Of a DNA stretch of 64,000 nt, positions 31,499 through 40,790 are shown piece after piece; within the stretch, counting starts at the first letter, position 1, and every line of letters starts with the position of its first letter. Location of the stretch: NCBI RefSeq assembly GCF_001028665.1, contig NZ_CP011503.1:1984001-2048000 (forward strand). The letters run 5' to 3'. A program made the position numbers and the translations under genes. The stretch is from Burkholderia pyrrocinia. GTDB lineage: Bacteria; Pseudomonadota; Gammaproteobacteria; Burkholderiales; Burkholderiaceae. The notes beneath the pieces were generated by a model. That model ran no database searches and was not told where the DNA came from. It saw only the letters and a list, made by a program, of their open reading frames with translations.

Positions 31499-33148
31499 TC
31501 AGGCCGCCAGCATTTCCTTCGCGTGCTTGCGCGTCGTCGCCGTGATTTCGAGCCCGCCGAGCATCCGTGCGACTTCCTCGATCCGGTTGGCCCGGTCGAG
31601 TGCGACGACCGTCGACACCGTGCCGCCGCGATCGTCGGCGCCCTTCGCGACCTGGAAGTGGTGGTCGCCGCGTGCGGCGACCTGCGGCAGGTGCGTCACG
31701 CACAGCACCTGGCGGTCGCGTCCGAGCTGGTGCAGCAGGCGGCCGACCACTTCGGCGACGCCGCCGCCGATCCCCGTATCGACTTCGTCGAAGATCAGCG
31801 TCGGTGTCGGGCTCGCCGCGCTCGCGATCACGGCAAGCGCGAGGCTGATCCGCGCGAGCTCGCCGCCCGACGCGACTTTCCCGAGCGGCCGCAGCGGCAC
31901 GCCGGGATGCCCGGCGACCCGGAACTCGACCTGCTCGAGCCCGTGCGGGCCGCCGTCGGCGAGCGGCACGAGCGCGACTTCGAAACTCCCGCCCGCCATC
32001 GACAGTTCCTGCATGCCGGCCGTGACGGCCGTGCCTAGCGCCTTGGCGGCCTGCGCGCGCGCCTTCGACAGGTGCTTTGCGTCGGCGAGATAGGCTTCCC
32101 GCGCCTTGGCCTGCGTCGCTTCGAGCGCGCCGAGATCGGCGGCCGCGTCGAGCGCGGCGAGCTGTGCGCGGCGGGCCGCGTGTTCTTCGTGCAGCGTGTC
32201 GGGCGGCAGCCGGAACTTGCGGGCGGTCGAGTGCAGCGCGTCGAGGCGCGTTTCGACCTGCGCGAGCCGTTCGGGATCGAGATCGACGCGCTGCGCATAG
32301 TGCGACAGCGAATAGACGGCTTCCTGCAGCTGGATCTCGGCCGGTTCGAGCGACGCGAGCGCGTCGCCGAGCGCGGTGTCGTAGTCGGCGAGGCTGCGCA
32401 GCTTCGACACGATCGCGCCGAGCTGCGCGAGCATCGCGTCGTCGGACTCGGACAGCGCGTTGAGCGCGCCGCGCACGCCTTCGATCAGGTTCGCCGAATG
32501 CGACAGGCGCTTGTGCTCGTTGCTGACTTCGTCCCATTCGCCGGCTTGCGGCGCGAGCTTGTCGAGCTCGGCGAGCTGCCACGCGAGCTTTTCGCGTTCG
32601 AGCTGCAGCTCGCGCTCGTGCGCCTTCGCGGCGTCGATCGCCTGCGTCGCGTCGCGCCAGACGCGCCACGCGCGCGCGACGTTCGCGGCATCGGCGACGA
32701 GCCCCGCGTGCGTGTCGAACAGCTCGCGCTGCGCATCGGGCCGCATCAGCAACTGGTGCGCGTGCTGGCCGTGGATGTCGACGAGCATCTCGCCGAGTTC
32801 GCGCAGTTGCGCGAGCGTCGCGCTGGTGCCGTTGATGAACGCGCGCGAACGGCCGTTCGCGTCGATCACGCGGCGCAGCATCACGGTGTCCTCCGCGTCG
32901 AAGGCGTGTTCGTCGAGCCAGCGCGCGACGCGGTCGTGCGGCGTGAATTCGGCCGTGATGTCGGCGCGGCCGCAGCCGGTGCGCACGACGCTCGCGTCGG
33001 CACGTTCGCCGAGCGCGAGGGCGAGGGCGTCGATCAGGATCGATTTCCCGGCGCCGGTTTCACCGGAAAAGACGGAAAAGCCGCTGTCGAATTCGAGATC
33101 GAGCGCGGCCACGATGACGAAGTCGCGGATCGAGAGGTGGCGGAGCAT
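31499..33148 (-). CDS. recN: DNA repair protein RecN
   Basis: SMC-like ATPase acting in double-strand-break repair. The 549-residue product has Walker A GETGAGKS at residues 29-36, a central coiled-coil rich in Ala, Glu and Arg, the ABC signature ASGGELARISLAL, Walker B TLIFDEVDTGIGGGVA and the His switch VTHLPQVAA. It lies 19 bases downstream of nadK on the same strand and probably shares its transcript, an order common in proteobacteria. No LexA box was identifiable by eye. Confidence 0.97.
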   Translation of the reverse strand: MLRHLSIRDFVIVAALDLEFDSGFSVFSGETGAGKSILIDALALALGERADASVVRTGCGRADITAEFTPHDRVARWLDEHAFDAEDTVMLRRVIDANGRSRAFINGTSATLAQLRELGEMLVDIHGQHAHQLLMRPDAQRELFDTHAGLVADAANVARAWRVWRDATQAIDAAKAHERELQLEREKLAWQLAELDKLAPQAGEWDEVSNEHKRLSHSANLIEGVRGALNALSESDDAMLAQLGAIVSKLRSLADYDTALGDALASLEPAEIQLQEAVYSLSHYAQRVDLDPERLAQVETRLDALHSTARKFRLPPDTLHEEHAARRAQLAALDAAADLGALEATQAKAREAYLADAKHLSKARAQAAKALGTAVTAGMQELSMAGGSFEVALVPLADGGPHGLEQVEFRVAGHPGVPLRPLGKVASGGELARISLALAVIASAASPTPTLIFDEVDTGIGGGVAEVVGRLLHQLGRDRQVLCVTHLPQVAARGDHHFQVAKGADDRGGTVSTVVALDRANRIEEVARMLGGLEITATTRKHAKEMLAA

Positions 33149-33167
33149 GGTGTCGGGCGGAGGGGCG

Positions 33168-34070
33168 TCAGAACGCCTTGTCGTCTTCGTTCGATGCGTG
33201 TTCGTTCCAGTGCAGCTTTTTGCGCAGCGTCGAGAAATAGCTGTAGCCGACCGGGTGCAGGAACGGCACCGTGTGCTTCGAGCGGCGCACCTCGATCGTG
33301 TCGTTCAGTTCGAGCGCGGTGAACGACTGCATGTCGAAGTTCACGTTGACGTCGCGCCCGCCGACGATCTGGATCGCGATCTTCGAATCGTCGGGCAGCA
33401 CGATCGGCCGGTTCGACAGTGCGTGCGGCGCGATCGGCACGAGCACGATGCCCTGGAGCTGCGGATGGAGGATCGGGCCGGCCGACGACAGCGCGTACGC
33501 GGTCGAACCCGTCGGCGTGGCGACGATCAGGCCGTCCGAACGCTGGTTGTACATGTACCGGCCGTCGACCGACGCGCGCAGCTCGACCATCCCGGAGAAG
33601 CCGCTGCGGTTCACGACGACGTCGTTGAACGCGAGCGCGTGGTAGATCGGTTCGCCGTCGCGCATGATCCTGGCCTCGAGCAGCGAGCGCTCCTCGCGCT
33701 CGAACTTGCCCGCCAGCATCACGGGGACGCGTGCATGCATGTCGGCCGCCGCGATGTCCGTGATGAAGCCGAGCCGCCCGTGGTTGATCCCGATCAGCGG
33801 CGTCCGGTAGGGCGCGAGCTGGCGGCCGATGCCGAGCATCGTGCCGTCGCCGCCCAGTACGACCGCCACATCCGCGCGCGCGCCGATTTCGGCCGGGGTG
33901 AGCGCCGGGTAACCGGTGATGCCGAACTCGCGCGCAGTATCGCCTTCGAAGACGACCTCGAAGCCCAGTTTCGCGAGGCTGGCAGCCAGGGTGGCGAGCG
34001 GCTCGGCGATGCCGGGTGTGTTGCTCCGGCCGACGAGCGCGACGGTGTTGAACTGATTACCGGTTTTCAT
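33168..34070 (-). CDS. nadK: NAD kinase
   Basis: Phosphorylates NAD to NADP. The 300-residue product has the diagnostic GGDGT at residues 73-77 ([13 protein letters not shown]), [30 protein letters not shown], and the conserved glycine-rich [22 protein letters not shown] chose the ATG at 34068-34070 ([15 protein letters not shown]). It is divergent from hrcA over 131 bp, which must carry promoters for both genes. Confidence 0.97.
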   Translation of the reverse strand: MKTGNQFNTVALVGRSNTPGIAEPLATLAASLAKLGFEVVFEGDTAREFGITGYPALTPAEIGARADVAVVLGGDGTMLGIGRQLAPYRTPLIGINHGRLGFITDIAAADMHARVPVMLAGKFEREERSLLEARIMRDGEPIYHALAFNDVVVNRSGFSGMVELRASVDGRYMYNQRSDGLIVATPTGSTAYALSSAGPILHPQLQGIVLVPIAPHALSNRPIVLPDDSKIAIQIVGGRDVNVNFDMQSFTALELNDTIEVRRSKHTVPFLHPVGYSYFSTLRKKLHWNEHASNEDDKAF

Positions 34071-34201
34071 GCCGGCATTACACCATAGCTCGTTGACGAA
34101 AAGAACCGCCCGTGCGACGACGGGGCCGGATCGGGCCGGCCCGCGCAATCGTGGCCGACGCCACTCGCCGCGGTCGCGCGGTTGCGCTAAAATTTTCCAC
34201 C

Positions 34202-35224
34202 ATGCTAGATCCTCGCGCACGAACCCTCCTGAAAACCCTGATCGAACGGTATATCGCCGACGGTCAGCCAGTCGGATCGCGCACGTTGTCCCGTTATTCC
34301 GGGCTCGAGCTGAGCCCGGCGACGATCCGCAACGTGATGTCCGACCTGGAGGAGCTCGGCCTCGTGTCGAGCCCGCACACGTCGGCCGGCCGCGTGCCGA
34401 CGCCGCGCGGCTACCGGCTGTTCGTCGACACGATGCTGACGGTCGAGGTGCCGATCGACGCCGAGGCCGTCGCACGGCAGGTGCAGAACACGCTGCAGGC
34501 CGGCGAGCCGCAGCAGCGGGTGGTGGCGGCCGCCGCGAGCGTGCTGTCGAACCTGTCGCAGTTCGCGGGCGTCGTGCTGACGCCGCGGCGCAGCCACGTG
34601 TTCAAGCAGATCGAGTTCATGCGCCTGTCGGACAAGCGCATCCTGCTGATCATCGTCACGCCCGAGGGCGACGTGCAGAACCGGATGCTCGCGACGCCGC
34701 GCGACTACTCGCCGTCGCAACTGACCGAGGCATCCAATTACATCAACGCGCATTTCGCCGGCCTGTCGTTCGACGAGGTGCGCCGCCGCCTGCGCGACGA
34801 GATCGACCAGTTGCGCGGCGACATGACCGCGCTGATGCATCTGGCGGTGACGGCCAGCACCGAGGTGCCCGACACCGAGGACACCGTGCTGATTTCCGGC
34901 GAGCGCAACCTGCTCGAAGTGGCGGATCTTTCGTCCGACATGGCGCGGCTGCGCAAGCTGTTCGACGTGTTCGACCAAAAGACGGGCCTCCTGCAACTGC
35001 TCGACGTGTCGAGCCACGCCCAGGGCGTGCAGATCTTCATCGGCGGCGAATCGACGCTCGTGCCGATCGAGGAAATGAGCGTCGTCACCGCGCCTTACGA
35101 GGTGAACGGGCAGATCGTCGGCACGCTCGGCGTGATCGGCCCGACCCGCATGGCGTACAACCGCGTGATACCGATCGTCGACATCACCGCGCGCCTGCTG
35201 TCGCTCACGCTGAGCCAGCAATAA
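34202..35224 (+). CDS. hrcA: Heat-inducible transcription repressor HrcA
   Basis: Repressor of class I heat-shock genes that binds CIRCE elements and is kept active by GroEL. The 340-residue product has an N-terminal winged helix ([60 protein letters not shown]) and the C-terminal [22 protein letters not shown] chose the ATG at 34202 ([13 protein letters not shown]); a GCTAAAATTT promoter-like stretch lies just upstream. No CIRCE repeat is visible in this window, so its main target (probably groESL) is elsewhere. Confidence 0.96.
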   Translation: MLDPRARTLLKTLIERYIADGQPVGSRTLSRYSGLELSPATIRNVMSDLEELGLVSSPHTSAGRVPTPRGYRLFVDTMLTVEVPIDAEAVARQVQNTLQAGEPQQRVVAAAASVLSNLSQFAGVVLTPRRSHVFKQIEFMRLSDKRILLIIVTPEGDVQNRMLATPRDYSPSQLTEASNYINAHFAGLSFDEVRRRLRDEIDQLRGDMTALMHLAVTASTEVPDTEDTVLISGERNLLEVADLSSDMARLRKLFDVFDQKTGLLQLLDVSSHAQGVQIFIGGESTLVPIEEMSVVTAPYEVNGQIVGTLGVIGPTRMAYNRVIPIVDITARLLSLTLSQQ

Positions 35225-35360
35225 CCTGCGATCGCCAGCCCGATCCCGCCCCGTCATCGTGCCGCGGCGCCGCCCGCGCCGACAGTCGGCCGAACGGCGC
35301 GGGGGCGGCCCGCTATAATTGAGAGCCGTCCGGTCCCGTGCCCCGAGCACGTACTTGTCC

Positions 35361-36425
35361 ATGCGTTTCGATCTTGAGCCGCCTTCGAGCACCGCGGCTG
35401 CCCATCGCATCGGCGTGCTGCTGATCAATCTCGGCACGCCCGACGCCCCCACGCCGCGCGCGGTGCGGCGCTATCTGGCCGAATTCCTGTCGGATCCGCG
35501 GGTCGTCGAGATCCCGCAAGCCATCTGGCAGGTGCTGCTGCGCACGCTGATCCTGCCGCTGCGCGGCCGCGCGTCCGCGAAGAAATACGCGGCCGTCTGG
35601 ATGCCCGAGGGCTCGCCGCTGCGCGTGCACACCGAGCGCCAGACCGACGGCGTGCGGCACCTGCTCGTGTCGAACGGCTATCACGTGCTCGTCGACTACG
35701 CGATGCGCTACGGCAGCCCGAACATTGCGCACGCGCTCGCGCAGTTCAAGCGCTCGGGTGTCGAGCGCGTGCTGCTGATGCCGATGTATCCGCAATACTC
35801 GGCGTCGACCACGGCCACCGCGTTCGATGCCGCATTCGCCGCGCTCGCGCGCATGCGCAACCAGCCGGAGGTGCGCACGGTGCGGCACTACGCCGACCAT
35901 CCGGCCTATATCCATGCGCTTGCCGAGCAGGTGCGCCAGTACTGGGCGCAGCACGGCCGGCCCGACTTCGCGGCCGGCGACAAGCTCGTGCTGAGTTTTC
36001 ACGGCGTGCCGAAGCGCACGCTCGACCTCGGCGATCCCTACCACGACCAGTGCCAGCAAACGGGCGCGCTGCTGATGGCCGTGCTCGGGCTGTCGACGAC
36101 AGAATGCCGTGTCACCTTCCAGTCGCGTTTCGGCAAGGCCGAATGGCTGCAGCCGTACACCGCGCCGACGCTGCGCGAGTTCGGCGAGGCCGGCGTGCGG
36201 CGGGCCGACGTGTTCTGTCCCGGTTTCACGGCCGATTGCCTGGAGACGATCGAGGAGATCGGCATGGAAGTGCGCGACGAATTCCTCGCCGGCGGCGGCA
36301 AGGCATTCCACCGCATTCCATGCCTGAACGGCGCGCCCGCATGGCTCGGCGCGATCGGGGAGATCGTTGCCGAGAACCTGCAGGGCTGGCCCGTCAGGGC
36401 CGCGCAGCCCGAAACGGTGAGCTGA
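35361..36425 (+). CDS. hemH: Ferrochelatase
   Basis: Inserts ferrous iron into protoporphyrin IX, the last step of heme synthesis. The 354-residue product has [46 protein letters not shown], the active-site [36 protein letters not shown] and [22 protein letters not shown] box (35314-35319) sits 42 bases before the chosen ATG at 35361; a slightly longer frame would start within the promoter. It is 136 bp downstream of hrcA. Confidence 0.97.
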   Translation: MRFDLEPPSSTAAAHRIGVLLINLGTPDAPTPRAVRRYLAEFLSDPRVVEIPQAIWQVLLRTLILPLRGRASAKKYAAVWMPEGSPLRVHTERQTDGVRHLLVSNGYHVLVDYAMRYGSPNIAHALAQFKRSGVERVLLMPMYPQYSASTTATAFDAAFAALARMRNQPEVRTVRHYADHPAYIHALAEQVRQYWAQHGRPDFAAGDKLVLSFHGVPKRTLDLGDPYHDQCQQTGALLMAVLGLSTTECRVTFQSRFGKAEWLQPYTAPTLREFGEAGVRRADVFCPGFTADCLETIEEIGMEVRDEFLAGGGKAFHRIPCLNGAPAWLGAIGEIVAENLQGWPVRAAQPETVS

Positions 36426-36426
36426 C

Positions 36427-36534
36427 ATGGAACGACTCCCGCGCTCACTTCATTCGCTTGGGGGGACGCAGTCCCCCCATCTCCCGATGGCTTCTCCCTA
36501 TGCGTGTGGCGCGGCCCGGCGGAGGCTGACATGA
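36427..36534 (+). CDS. Possible 35-aa ORF coupling hemH to hslR
   Basis: An ATG one base after the hemH stop opens MERLPRSLHSLGGTQSPHLP followed by 15 more residues, and its stop overlaps the hslR start (ATGA). No good ribosome-binding site precedes it, and its middle contains the G-rich hairpin at 36460-36478. It may be a translation-coupling frame or chance. Confidence 0.25.
   Translation: MERLPRSLHSLGGTQSPHLPMASPYACGAARRRLT
36460..36478. repeat. G-tract hairpin between hemH and hslR
   Basis: GGGGGGAC and GTCCCCCC form a perfect 8 bp stem around GCA. No T-run follows, so it is not a classical terminator. It may slow RNA decay or affect coupling between hemH and hslR. Confidence 0.55.
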
Positions 36535-36938
36535 ACTACAAGATTTCCACGGAACCGGGTGCGAAGCTGCGCATCGACAAATGGCTGTGGGCGGCCCGGT
36601 TCTTCAAGACGCGCTCGCTCGCGACGGATGCGGTCGACAAGGGGCACGTGAAGATCGGCGGCGCGGCGATCAAGCCGGCGAAGGAGGTGCGCGTCGGCGA
36701 CGAGGTCGAGATTGCGATCGACGGCATCGTCTGGCACATTGCCGTGCTGGGCGTGTGCGACGTGCGCGGGCCTGCGAGCGTCGCGCAGACGCTTTACGCG
36801 GAAACGGAAGCGGGGCGGGCCGCGCGGCTCGCCGAACTGGAGCGGCGCCGCACGTATCGCGAGCCGGCGGCCGAACTGCACGGCCGGCCGACGAAGCGCG
36901 ACCGGCGCATCATCGACAGATTTTCTGGTGGGAGCTGA
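36531..36938 (+). CDS. hslR: Heat shock protein 15, S4-domain RNA-binding protein
   Basis: Hsp15 rescues stalled 50S subunits carrying nascent chains. The 135-residue product has an N-terminal S4 RNA-binding domain (LRIDKWLWAARFFKTRSLAT; GHVKIGGAAIKPAKEVRVGDEVEI) and a basic C-terminal tail (RRRTYREPAAELHGRPTKRDRRII). GGAGG lies about six bases before the ATG at 36531. It sits between hemH and the grpE-dnaK-dnaJ block, fitting a heat-shock neighbourhood. Its 3' end overlaps a small gene on the other strand by 29 bases. Confidence 0.93.
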   Translation: MNYKISTEPGAKLRIDKWLWAARFFKTRSLATDAVDKGHVKIGGAAIKPAKEVRVGDEVEIAIDGIVWHIAVLGVCDVRGPASVAQTLYAETEAGRAARLAELERRRTYREPAAELHGRPTKRDRRIIDRFSGGS

Positions 36939-37071
36939 ACATCTGGTCGAATGTCGCCCGCGCGCTTCCGTATTCGGTCGTGCGGTCGGTGACGGCTCCC
37001 GACAGGCAGATGGTGGTGGTGCCGGCAATGAGTACCAGCGCGACCACCGATATCGCAAAGGTCAGTTTCAC
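36910..37071 (-). CDS. Small exported or membrane-anchored protein (53 aa), unknown function
   Basis: On the minus strand a GTG start with GAGGGGAG six bases upstream opens MKLTFAISVVALVLIAGTTT, then ICLSGAVTDRTTEYGSARA and a short polar tail ending SSHQKICR. Residues 1-25 look like a signal peptide or single membrane anchor with one positive charge; there is no lipobox. It is convergent with hslR and overlaps its last 29 bases. No family recognised. Start-site quality and amphipathic layout argue for a real gene. Confidence 0.5.
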   Translation of the reverse strand: MKLTFAISVVALVLIAGTTTICLSGAVTDRTTEYGSARATFDQMFSSHQKICR

Positions 37072-37425
37072 GGTACTCCCCTCGAGAAGACGGGTGAAAA
37101 TGGCGCCAGGTGGATGTAAGGCGACGGTCAGCTAGGGTAAACACGCTTTTCCGACGCTTGAGTGGAGTGTAGTGCAGCCGCGCTGTGCCGAGCTAGTACT
37201 TACCGGGTAAGCGTTGTTACAGGCCGTTTCGCCCCGTCTGGCGAACGCTGTGGGGCATGCACCGGCGAGACGCGCGGTTGTTTCGCGGCATTGGCGAATG
37301 CCGGCGAATAACCCTCTTGAAATCGCAGTTTTCGCCCTTATTTGCACCAACAATGTGCGGTACCGCCGGGTATTCGGTCCGGCGGTTGCCGATTTGGCTT
37401 CAACCTCTAATCGACTTTCAGCGAC
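37072..37425. other. 354 bp region upstream of grpE
   Basis: No protein-coding gene is supported. It holds the sigma-32-like promoter at 37316-37342, about 84 bases before grpE, and an earlier short repeat CTTAC/GTAAG near 37199-37211. The minus-strand start of the small gene at 37071 must also be driven from here. Confidence 0.45.
37316..37342 (+). promoter_or_regulatory. Sigma-32-like heat-shock promoter of grpE
   Basis: CTTGAA (37316-37321), 13 bases, then CCCTTATT (37335-37342). The consensus for the heat-shock sigma factor is CTTGAA and CCCCATNT with 13-17 bases between. Position before grpE at the head of grpE-dnaK-dnaJ supports the call; it is unproven. Confidence 0.55.
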
Positions 37426-37971
37426 ATGGAAAACACGCAAGAGAACCCGGCTACCCAATCGGCCGAAGACATCGGCAGCGAGAAGCAGGCGGCGCAAGGC
37501 GCTGCGCCCGCCGCCGAAGCCGCCGACGCGGCGCTCGCGGAGGCTCAAGCCAAGGTCGCCGAGCTGCAGGAGAGCTTCCTGCGGGCGAAGGCCGAGACCG
37601 AGAACGTGCGCCGCCGCGCGCAGGATGACGTCTCGAAGGCGCACAAGTTTGCGATCGAGAGCTTCGCGGAACACCTGCTGCCGGTGCTCGACAGCCTGGA
37701 AGCGGCGGTCAGCGATACGTCCGGCGACATCGCGAAGGTCCGCGAAGGCGTCGAACTGACGCTGCGCCAGCTGACGAGCGCGCTCGAAAAGGGCCGCGTC
37801 GTCGCGATCAACCCGGTCGGCGAGAAGTTCGATCCGCACCAGCACCAGGCGATTTCGATGGTGCCGGCCGAGCAGGAGCCGAACACCGTCGTCACGGTGC
37901 TACAAAAGGGCTATACGATCGCCGACCGCGTGCTGCGTCCGGCGCTCGTCACCGTCGCGCAGCCGAAGTAA
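37426..37971 (+). CDS. grpE: Nucleotide exchange factor GrpE
   Basis: Releases ADP from DnaK. The 181-residue product has an acidic, Ala/Gln-rich N-terminus (1-45), a long coiled-coil helix ([20 protein letters not shown] and on), [16 protein letters not shown], and the beta-domain signature [19 protein letters not shown] with [20 protein letters not shown]. It precedes a thioredoxin-like gene by ten bases, then dnaK, and has its own sigma-32-like promoter upstream. Confidence 0.97.
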   Translation: MENTQENPATQSAEDIGSEKQAAQGAAPAAEAADAALAEAQAKVAELQESFLRAKAETENVRRRAQDDVSKAHKFAIESFAEHLLPVLDSLEAAVSDTSGDIAKVREGVELTLRQLTSALEKGRVVAINPVGEKFDPHQHQAISMVPAEQEPNTVVTVLQKGYTIADRVLRPALVTVAQPK

Positions 37972-37981
37972 GGCAGCCGCG

Positions 37982-38425
37982 ATGGTTTCCGCCGGCGTCG
38001 ATCCGGCCGCGTTCGACGCGTTCGACATGCAGGCGCTCGCCGCCGACACGTTCGATGCGGGGATCGAAGGCGCGGGCGACGCGCTCGCGGTGGTGTTCTT
38101 CTGGGGCGTCGACTGCTTCAACTGCGAGATCGCGAAGAAGGCGATGCTCGCCCAGCCCGACGCGATCCGCGCGCTGGACCTGAAGTGGTTCCATTGCAAC
38201 GTGTACGAACACCATCAGCTCGGGCATCGCTTCGGGCTGCACGGCGTGCCGACGTGGTTCTTCTTCCACCGCGGCAAGCGCCTCGGCCGCGCGACGGGCT
38301 GGCATGGTCTCGCGCAGTTCCAGGCGGCCGTTTCGGCGGCCCGCACGAAGATCGCGGCGGCGGCGAGCCATGAACCGGCGGCCGGCGATCCGGCGGCCGG
38401 CGATCCGGTAGCCGGCGGCGATTGA
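37982..38425 (+). CDS. Thioredoxin-fold protein between grpE and dnaK
   Basis: A 147-residue thioredoxin-like protein. The active site is CFNC (FFWGVDCFNCEIAKKAML), not the usual CGPC, and a cis-proline follows in HGVPTWFFFHRGKRLGRATG. No signal peptide, so it is probably cytoplasmic. The C-terminus carries a small tandem repeat (PAAGD twice, then a PVAGG variant) encoded by 15-base repeats. It starts ten bases after grpE and is almost certainly co-transcribed. A role in redox-linked protein folding is suggested by context only. Confidence 0.82.
   Translation: MVSAGVDPAAFDAFDMQALAADTFDAGIEGAGDALAVVFFWGVDCFNCEIAKKAMLAQPDAIRALDLKWFHCNVYEHHQLGHRFGLHGVPTWFFFHRGKRLGRATGWHGLAQFQAAVSAARTKIAAAASHEPAAGDPAAGDPVAGGD
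38377..38421 (+). repeat. 15-base tandem repeat at the 3' end of the thioredoxin-like gene
   Basis: The unit CCGGCGGCCGGCGAT occurs twice and then in a degenerate third copy, encoding PAAGD, PAAGD and PVAGG. It is a likely site of slipped-strand length variation, in frame. Confidence 0.6.
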
Positions 38426-38456
38426 AAAAATTTAATATCCGCATCGCCTGTCGGGT

Positions 38457-38484
38457 CTTGAAAACGGACCGGACGGACGCATTT
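38457..38484 (+). promoter_or_regulatory. Sigma-32-like promoter of dnaK
   Basis: CTTGAA (38457-38462), a 14-base spacer, then ACGCATTT (38477-38484), resembling the heat-shock consensus with a weak -10. It lies about 90 bases before the dnaK start, in the only sizeable gap between the thioredoxin-like gene and dnaK. Confidence 0.45.
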
Positions 38485-38572
38485 CGGGAACAGAGTTGAA
38501 TTCTGGCGCGCGAAACCGCCAAAAAAGGCGGGGTTTCGCGCAGCAAACAGGCATTTCTGGAGATTAGGAAAA

Positions 38573-40525
38573 ATGGGAAAGATCATCGGTATTGACCTCG
38601 GCACCACGAACTCGTGCGTTGCCATCATGGAAGGCAACCAGGTCAAGGTCATCGAGAACTCGGAAGGCACGCGCACCACGCCGTCGATCATCGCCTACAT
38701 GGACGACAACGAAGTGCTCGTCGGCGCGCCGGCCAAGCGTCAATCGGTGACCAACCCGAAGAACACGCTGTTCGCGGTGAAGCGCCTGATCGGCCGCCGC
38801 TTCGAAGAGAAGGAAGTCCAGAAGGACATCGGCCTGATGCCGTACACCATCATCAAGGCCGACAACGGCGATGCATGGGTCGAGGCACATGGCGAAAAGC
38901 TCGCGCCGCCGCAGGTTTCGGCGGAAGTGCTGCGCAAGATGAAGAAGACGGCCGAAGACTACCTCGGCGAGCCGGTCACGGAAGCCGTGATCACGGTGCC
39001 GGCGTACTTCAACGACAGCCAGCGCCAGGCGACCAAGGACGCCGGCCGCATCGCGGGCCTCGAAGTCAAGCGGATCATCAACGAGCCGACGGCAGCCGCG
39101 CTCGCGTTCGGTCTCGACAAGGCCGAGAAGGGCGACCGCAAGATCGCCGTGTATGACCTCGGCGGCGGCACGTTCGACGTGTCGATCATCGAGATCGCGG
39201 ACGTCGACGGCGAAATGCAGTTCGAAGTGCTGTCGACCAACGGCGACACGTTCCTCGGCGGCGAAGACTTCGACCAGCGCATCATCGATTACATCATCGG
39301 CGAGTTCAAGAAGGAGCAGGGCGTCGACCTGTCGAAGGACGTGCTCGCGCTGCAGCGCCTGAAGGAAGCCGCCGAAAAGGCGAAGATCGAGCTGTCGTCG
39401 AGCCAGCAGACCGAAATCAACCTGCCGTACATCACGGCGGACGCGTCGGGCCCGAAGCACTTGAACCTGAAGATCACCCGCGCGAAGCTGGAAGCGCTGG
39501 TGGAAGACCTCGTCGAGCGCACGATCGAACCGTGCCGCATCGCGATCAAGGACGCAGGCGTCAAGGTGTCGGACATCGACGACGTGATCCTGGTCGGCGG
39601 CCAGACCCGCATGCCGAAGGTGCTGGAGAAGGTGAAGGAGTTCTTCGGCAAGGATCCGCGCCGTGACGTGAACCCGGACGAAGCCGTCGCGGTTGGCGCG
39701 GCGATCCAGGGCCAGGTCCTGTCGGGCGACCGCACGGACGTGCTGCTGCTCGACGTGACCCCGCTGTCGCTCGGCATCGAGACGCTCGGCGGCGTGATGA
39801 CGAAGATGATCAACAAGAACACGACGATCCCGACGAAGCACGCGCAAGTGTATTCGACGGCGGACGACAACCAGGGCGCCGTGACGATCAAGGTGTTCCA
39901 GGGCGAACGCGAAATGGCGGCAGGCAACAAGCTGCTCGGCGAGTTCAACCTCGAAGGCATCCCGCCGGCACCGCGCGGCGTGCCGCAGATCGAAGTGAGC
40001 TTCGACATCGACGCGAACGGCATTCTGCACGTCGGCGCGAAGGACAAGGCGACCGGCAAGGAAAACAGGATCACGATCAAGGCCAACTCGGGTCTGTCCG
40101 AGGCTGAAATCGACCAGATGATCAAGGACGCGGAAGCGAACGCAGCGGAAGACCACAAGCTGCGCGAGCTGGCCGATTCGCGCAACCAGGGCGACGCGCT
40201 GGTCCACAGCACGAAGAAGGCGCTCGCCGAGTACGGCGACAAGCTGGACGCGGGCGAGAAGGAAGCCATCGAAGCGTCGCTGAAGTCGCTCGAGGAGGCG
40301 CTGAAGGACACGTCGGCCGACAAGGCTGCGATCGACGCGAAGGTCGAGGAACTCGGCAAGGTTTCGCAGAAGCTCGGCGAGAAGATGTACGCCGACATGC
40401 AGGCCCAGCAGGCGGGTGCCGCCGGCGCGGCGGGTGCAGCGGAAGGCGCGGCCCAGGCGGGTGGCGCGCAGCAGGCTGCCGACGACGTCGTCGACGCCGA
40501 GTTCAAGGAAGTGAAGAAGGACTGA
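38573..40525 (+). CDS. dnaK: Molecular chaperone DnaK (Hsp70)
   Basis: ATP-driven chaperone. The 650-residue product has the actin-like ATPase domain ([69 protein letters not shown]), the hydrophobic linker [15 protein letters not shown], the substrate-binding domain, and a Gly/Ala/Gln-rich tail ending in [11 protein letters not shown], which carries the conserved EEV-like acidic end. It follows grpE and the thioredoxin-like gene and precedes dnaJ. A hairpin with a T-run 110-150 bases after its stop may cap dnaJ expression. Confidence 0.99.
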   Translation: MGKIIGIDLGTTNSCVAIMEGNQVKVIENSEGTRTTPSIIAYMDDNEVLVGAPAKRQSVTNPKNTLFAVKRLIGRRFEEKEVQKDIGLMPYTIIKADNGDAWVEAHGEKLAPPQVSAEVLRKMKKTAEDYLGEPVTEAVITVPAYFNDSQRQATKDAGRIAGLEVKRIINEPTAAALAFGLDKAEKGDRKIAVYDLGGGTFDVSIIEIADVDGEMQFEVLSTNGDTFLGGEDFDQRIIDYIIGEFKKEQGVDLSKDVLALQRLKEAAEKAKIELSSSQQTEINLPYITADASGPKHLNLKITRAKLEALVEDLVERTIEPCRIAIKDAGVKVSDIDDVILVGGQTRMPKVLEKVKEFFGKDPRRDVNPDEAVAVGAAIQGQVLSGDRTDVLLLDVTPLSLGIETLGGVMTKMINKNTTIPTKHAQVYSTADDNQGAVTIKVFQGEREMAAGNKLLGEFNLEGIPPAPRGVPQIEVSFDIDANGILHVGAKDKATGKENRITIKANSGLSEAEIDQMIKDAEANAAEDHKLRELADSRNQGDALVHSTKKALAEYGDKLDAGEKEAIEASLKSLEEALKDTSADKAAIDAKVEELGKVSQKLGEKMYADMQAQQAGAAGAAGAAEGAAQAGGAQQAADDVVDAEFKEVKKD

Positions 40526-40634
40526 GCCGGGTTGCAATGGCACCGCATGCCGCGTGCGGAAACGCGCGCGGCGCGGCTGACAAGTGACTGAAAAGCGGTC
40601 TGTCTTTCCTTCCGGATGGCCGGATCGACTCCAC

Positions 40635-40675
40635 GCCTGGCGGGCTTCGCGGCCCTCCGGGCACATTTGTTTTTT
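40635..40675 (+). terminator. Partial terminator or attenuator between dnaK and dnaJ
   Basis: GCCTGG/CCGGGC (one G-T pair) and inner GGGC/GCCC form an interrupted stem (40635-40662) with loop TTCGCG, followed by ACATTTGTTTTTT. The mismatch and the distance of the T-run suggest partial read-through, giving more dnaK than dnaJ mRNA. Confidence 0.5.
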
Positions 40676-40682
40676 GGCGGGT

Positions 40683-40712
40683 GCTGCGCGAGCCGTCCGC
40701 GGACGGCGCAGC
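40683..40712 (+). repeat. GC-rich stem-loop in the dnaJ leader
   Basis: GCTGCG/CGCAGC encloses the perfect palindrome CCGTCCGCGGACGG, giving a very stable two-part stem. It follows the T-run of the preceding attenuator and may protect the 5' end of processed dnaJ mRNA. Confidence 0.5.
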
Positions 40713-40790
40713 GCCAGACGAGTCGAGAGACTTTACTGCAGGCGAAAGGAGCCGCCGCGTGCGCGATGCGTGGCGGCACAGTGAATCGAT

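Noticed and set aside
28335..32669. A 1444-codon frame on the minus strand opposite glnE and extending into recN
   Set aside because: Same GC-driven artefact; glnE and recN motifs are clear in the other frames.
34071..38572. CIRCE element (TTAGCACTC-N9-GAGTGCTAA) expected from the presence of hrcA
   Set aside because: No such repeat is visible before hrcA, grpE, dnaK or dnaJ; the nearest (CTTAC/GTAAG at about 37199-37211) is too short and does not match.
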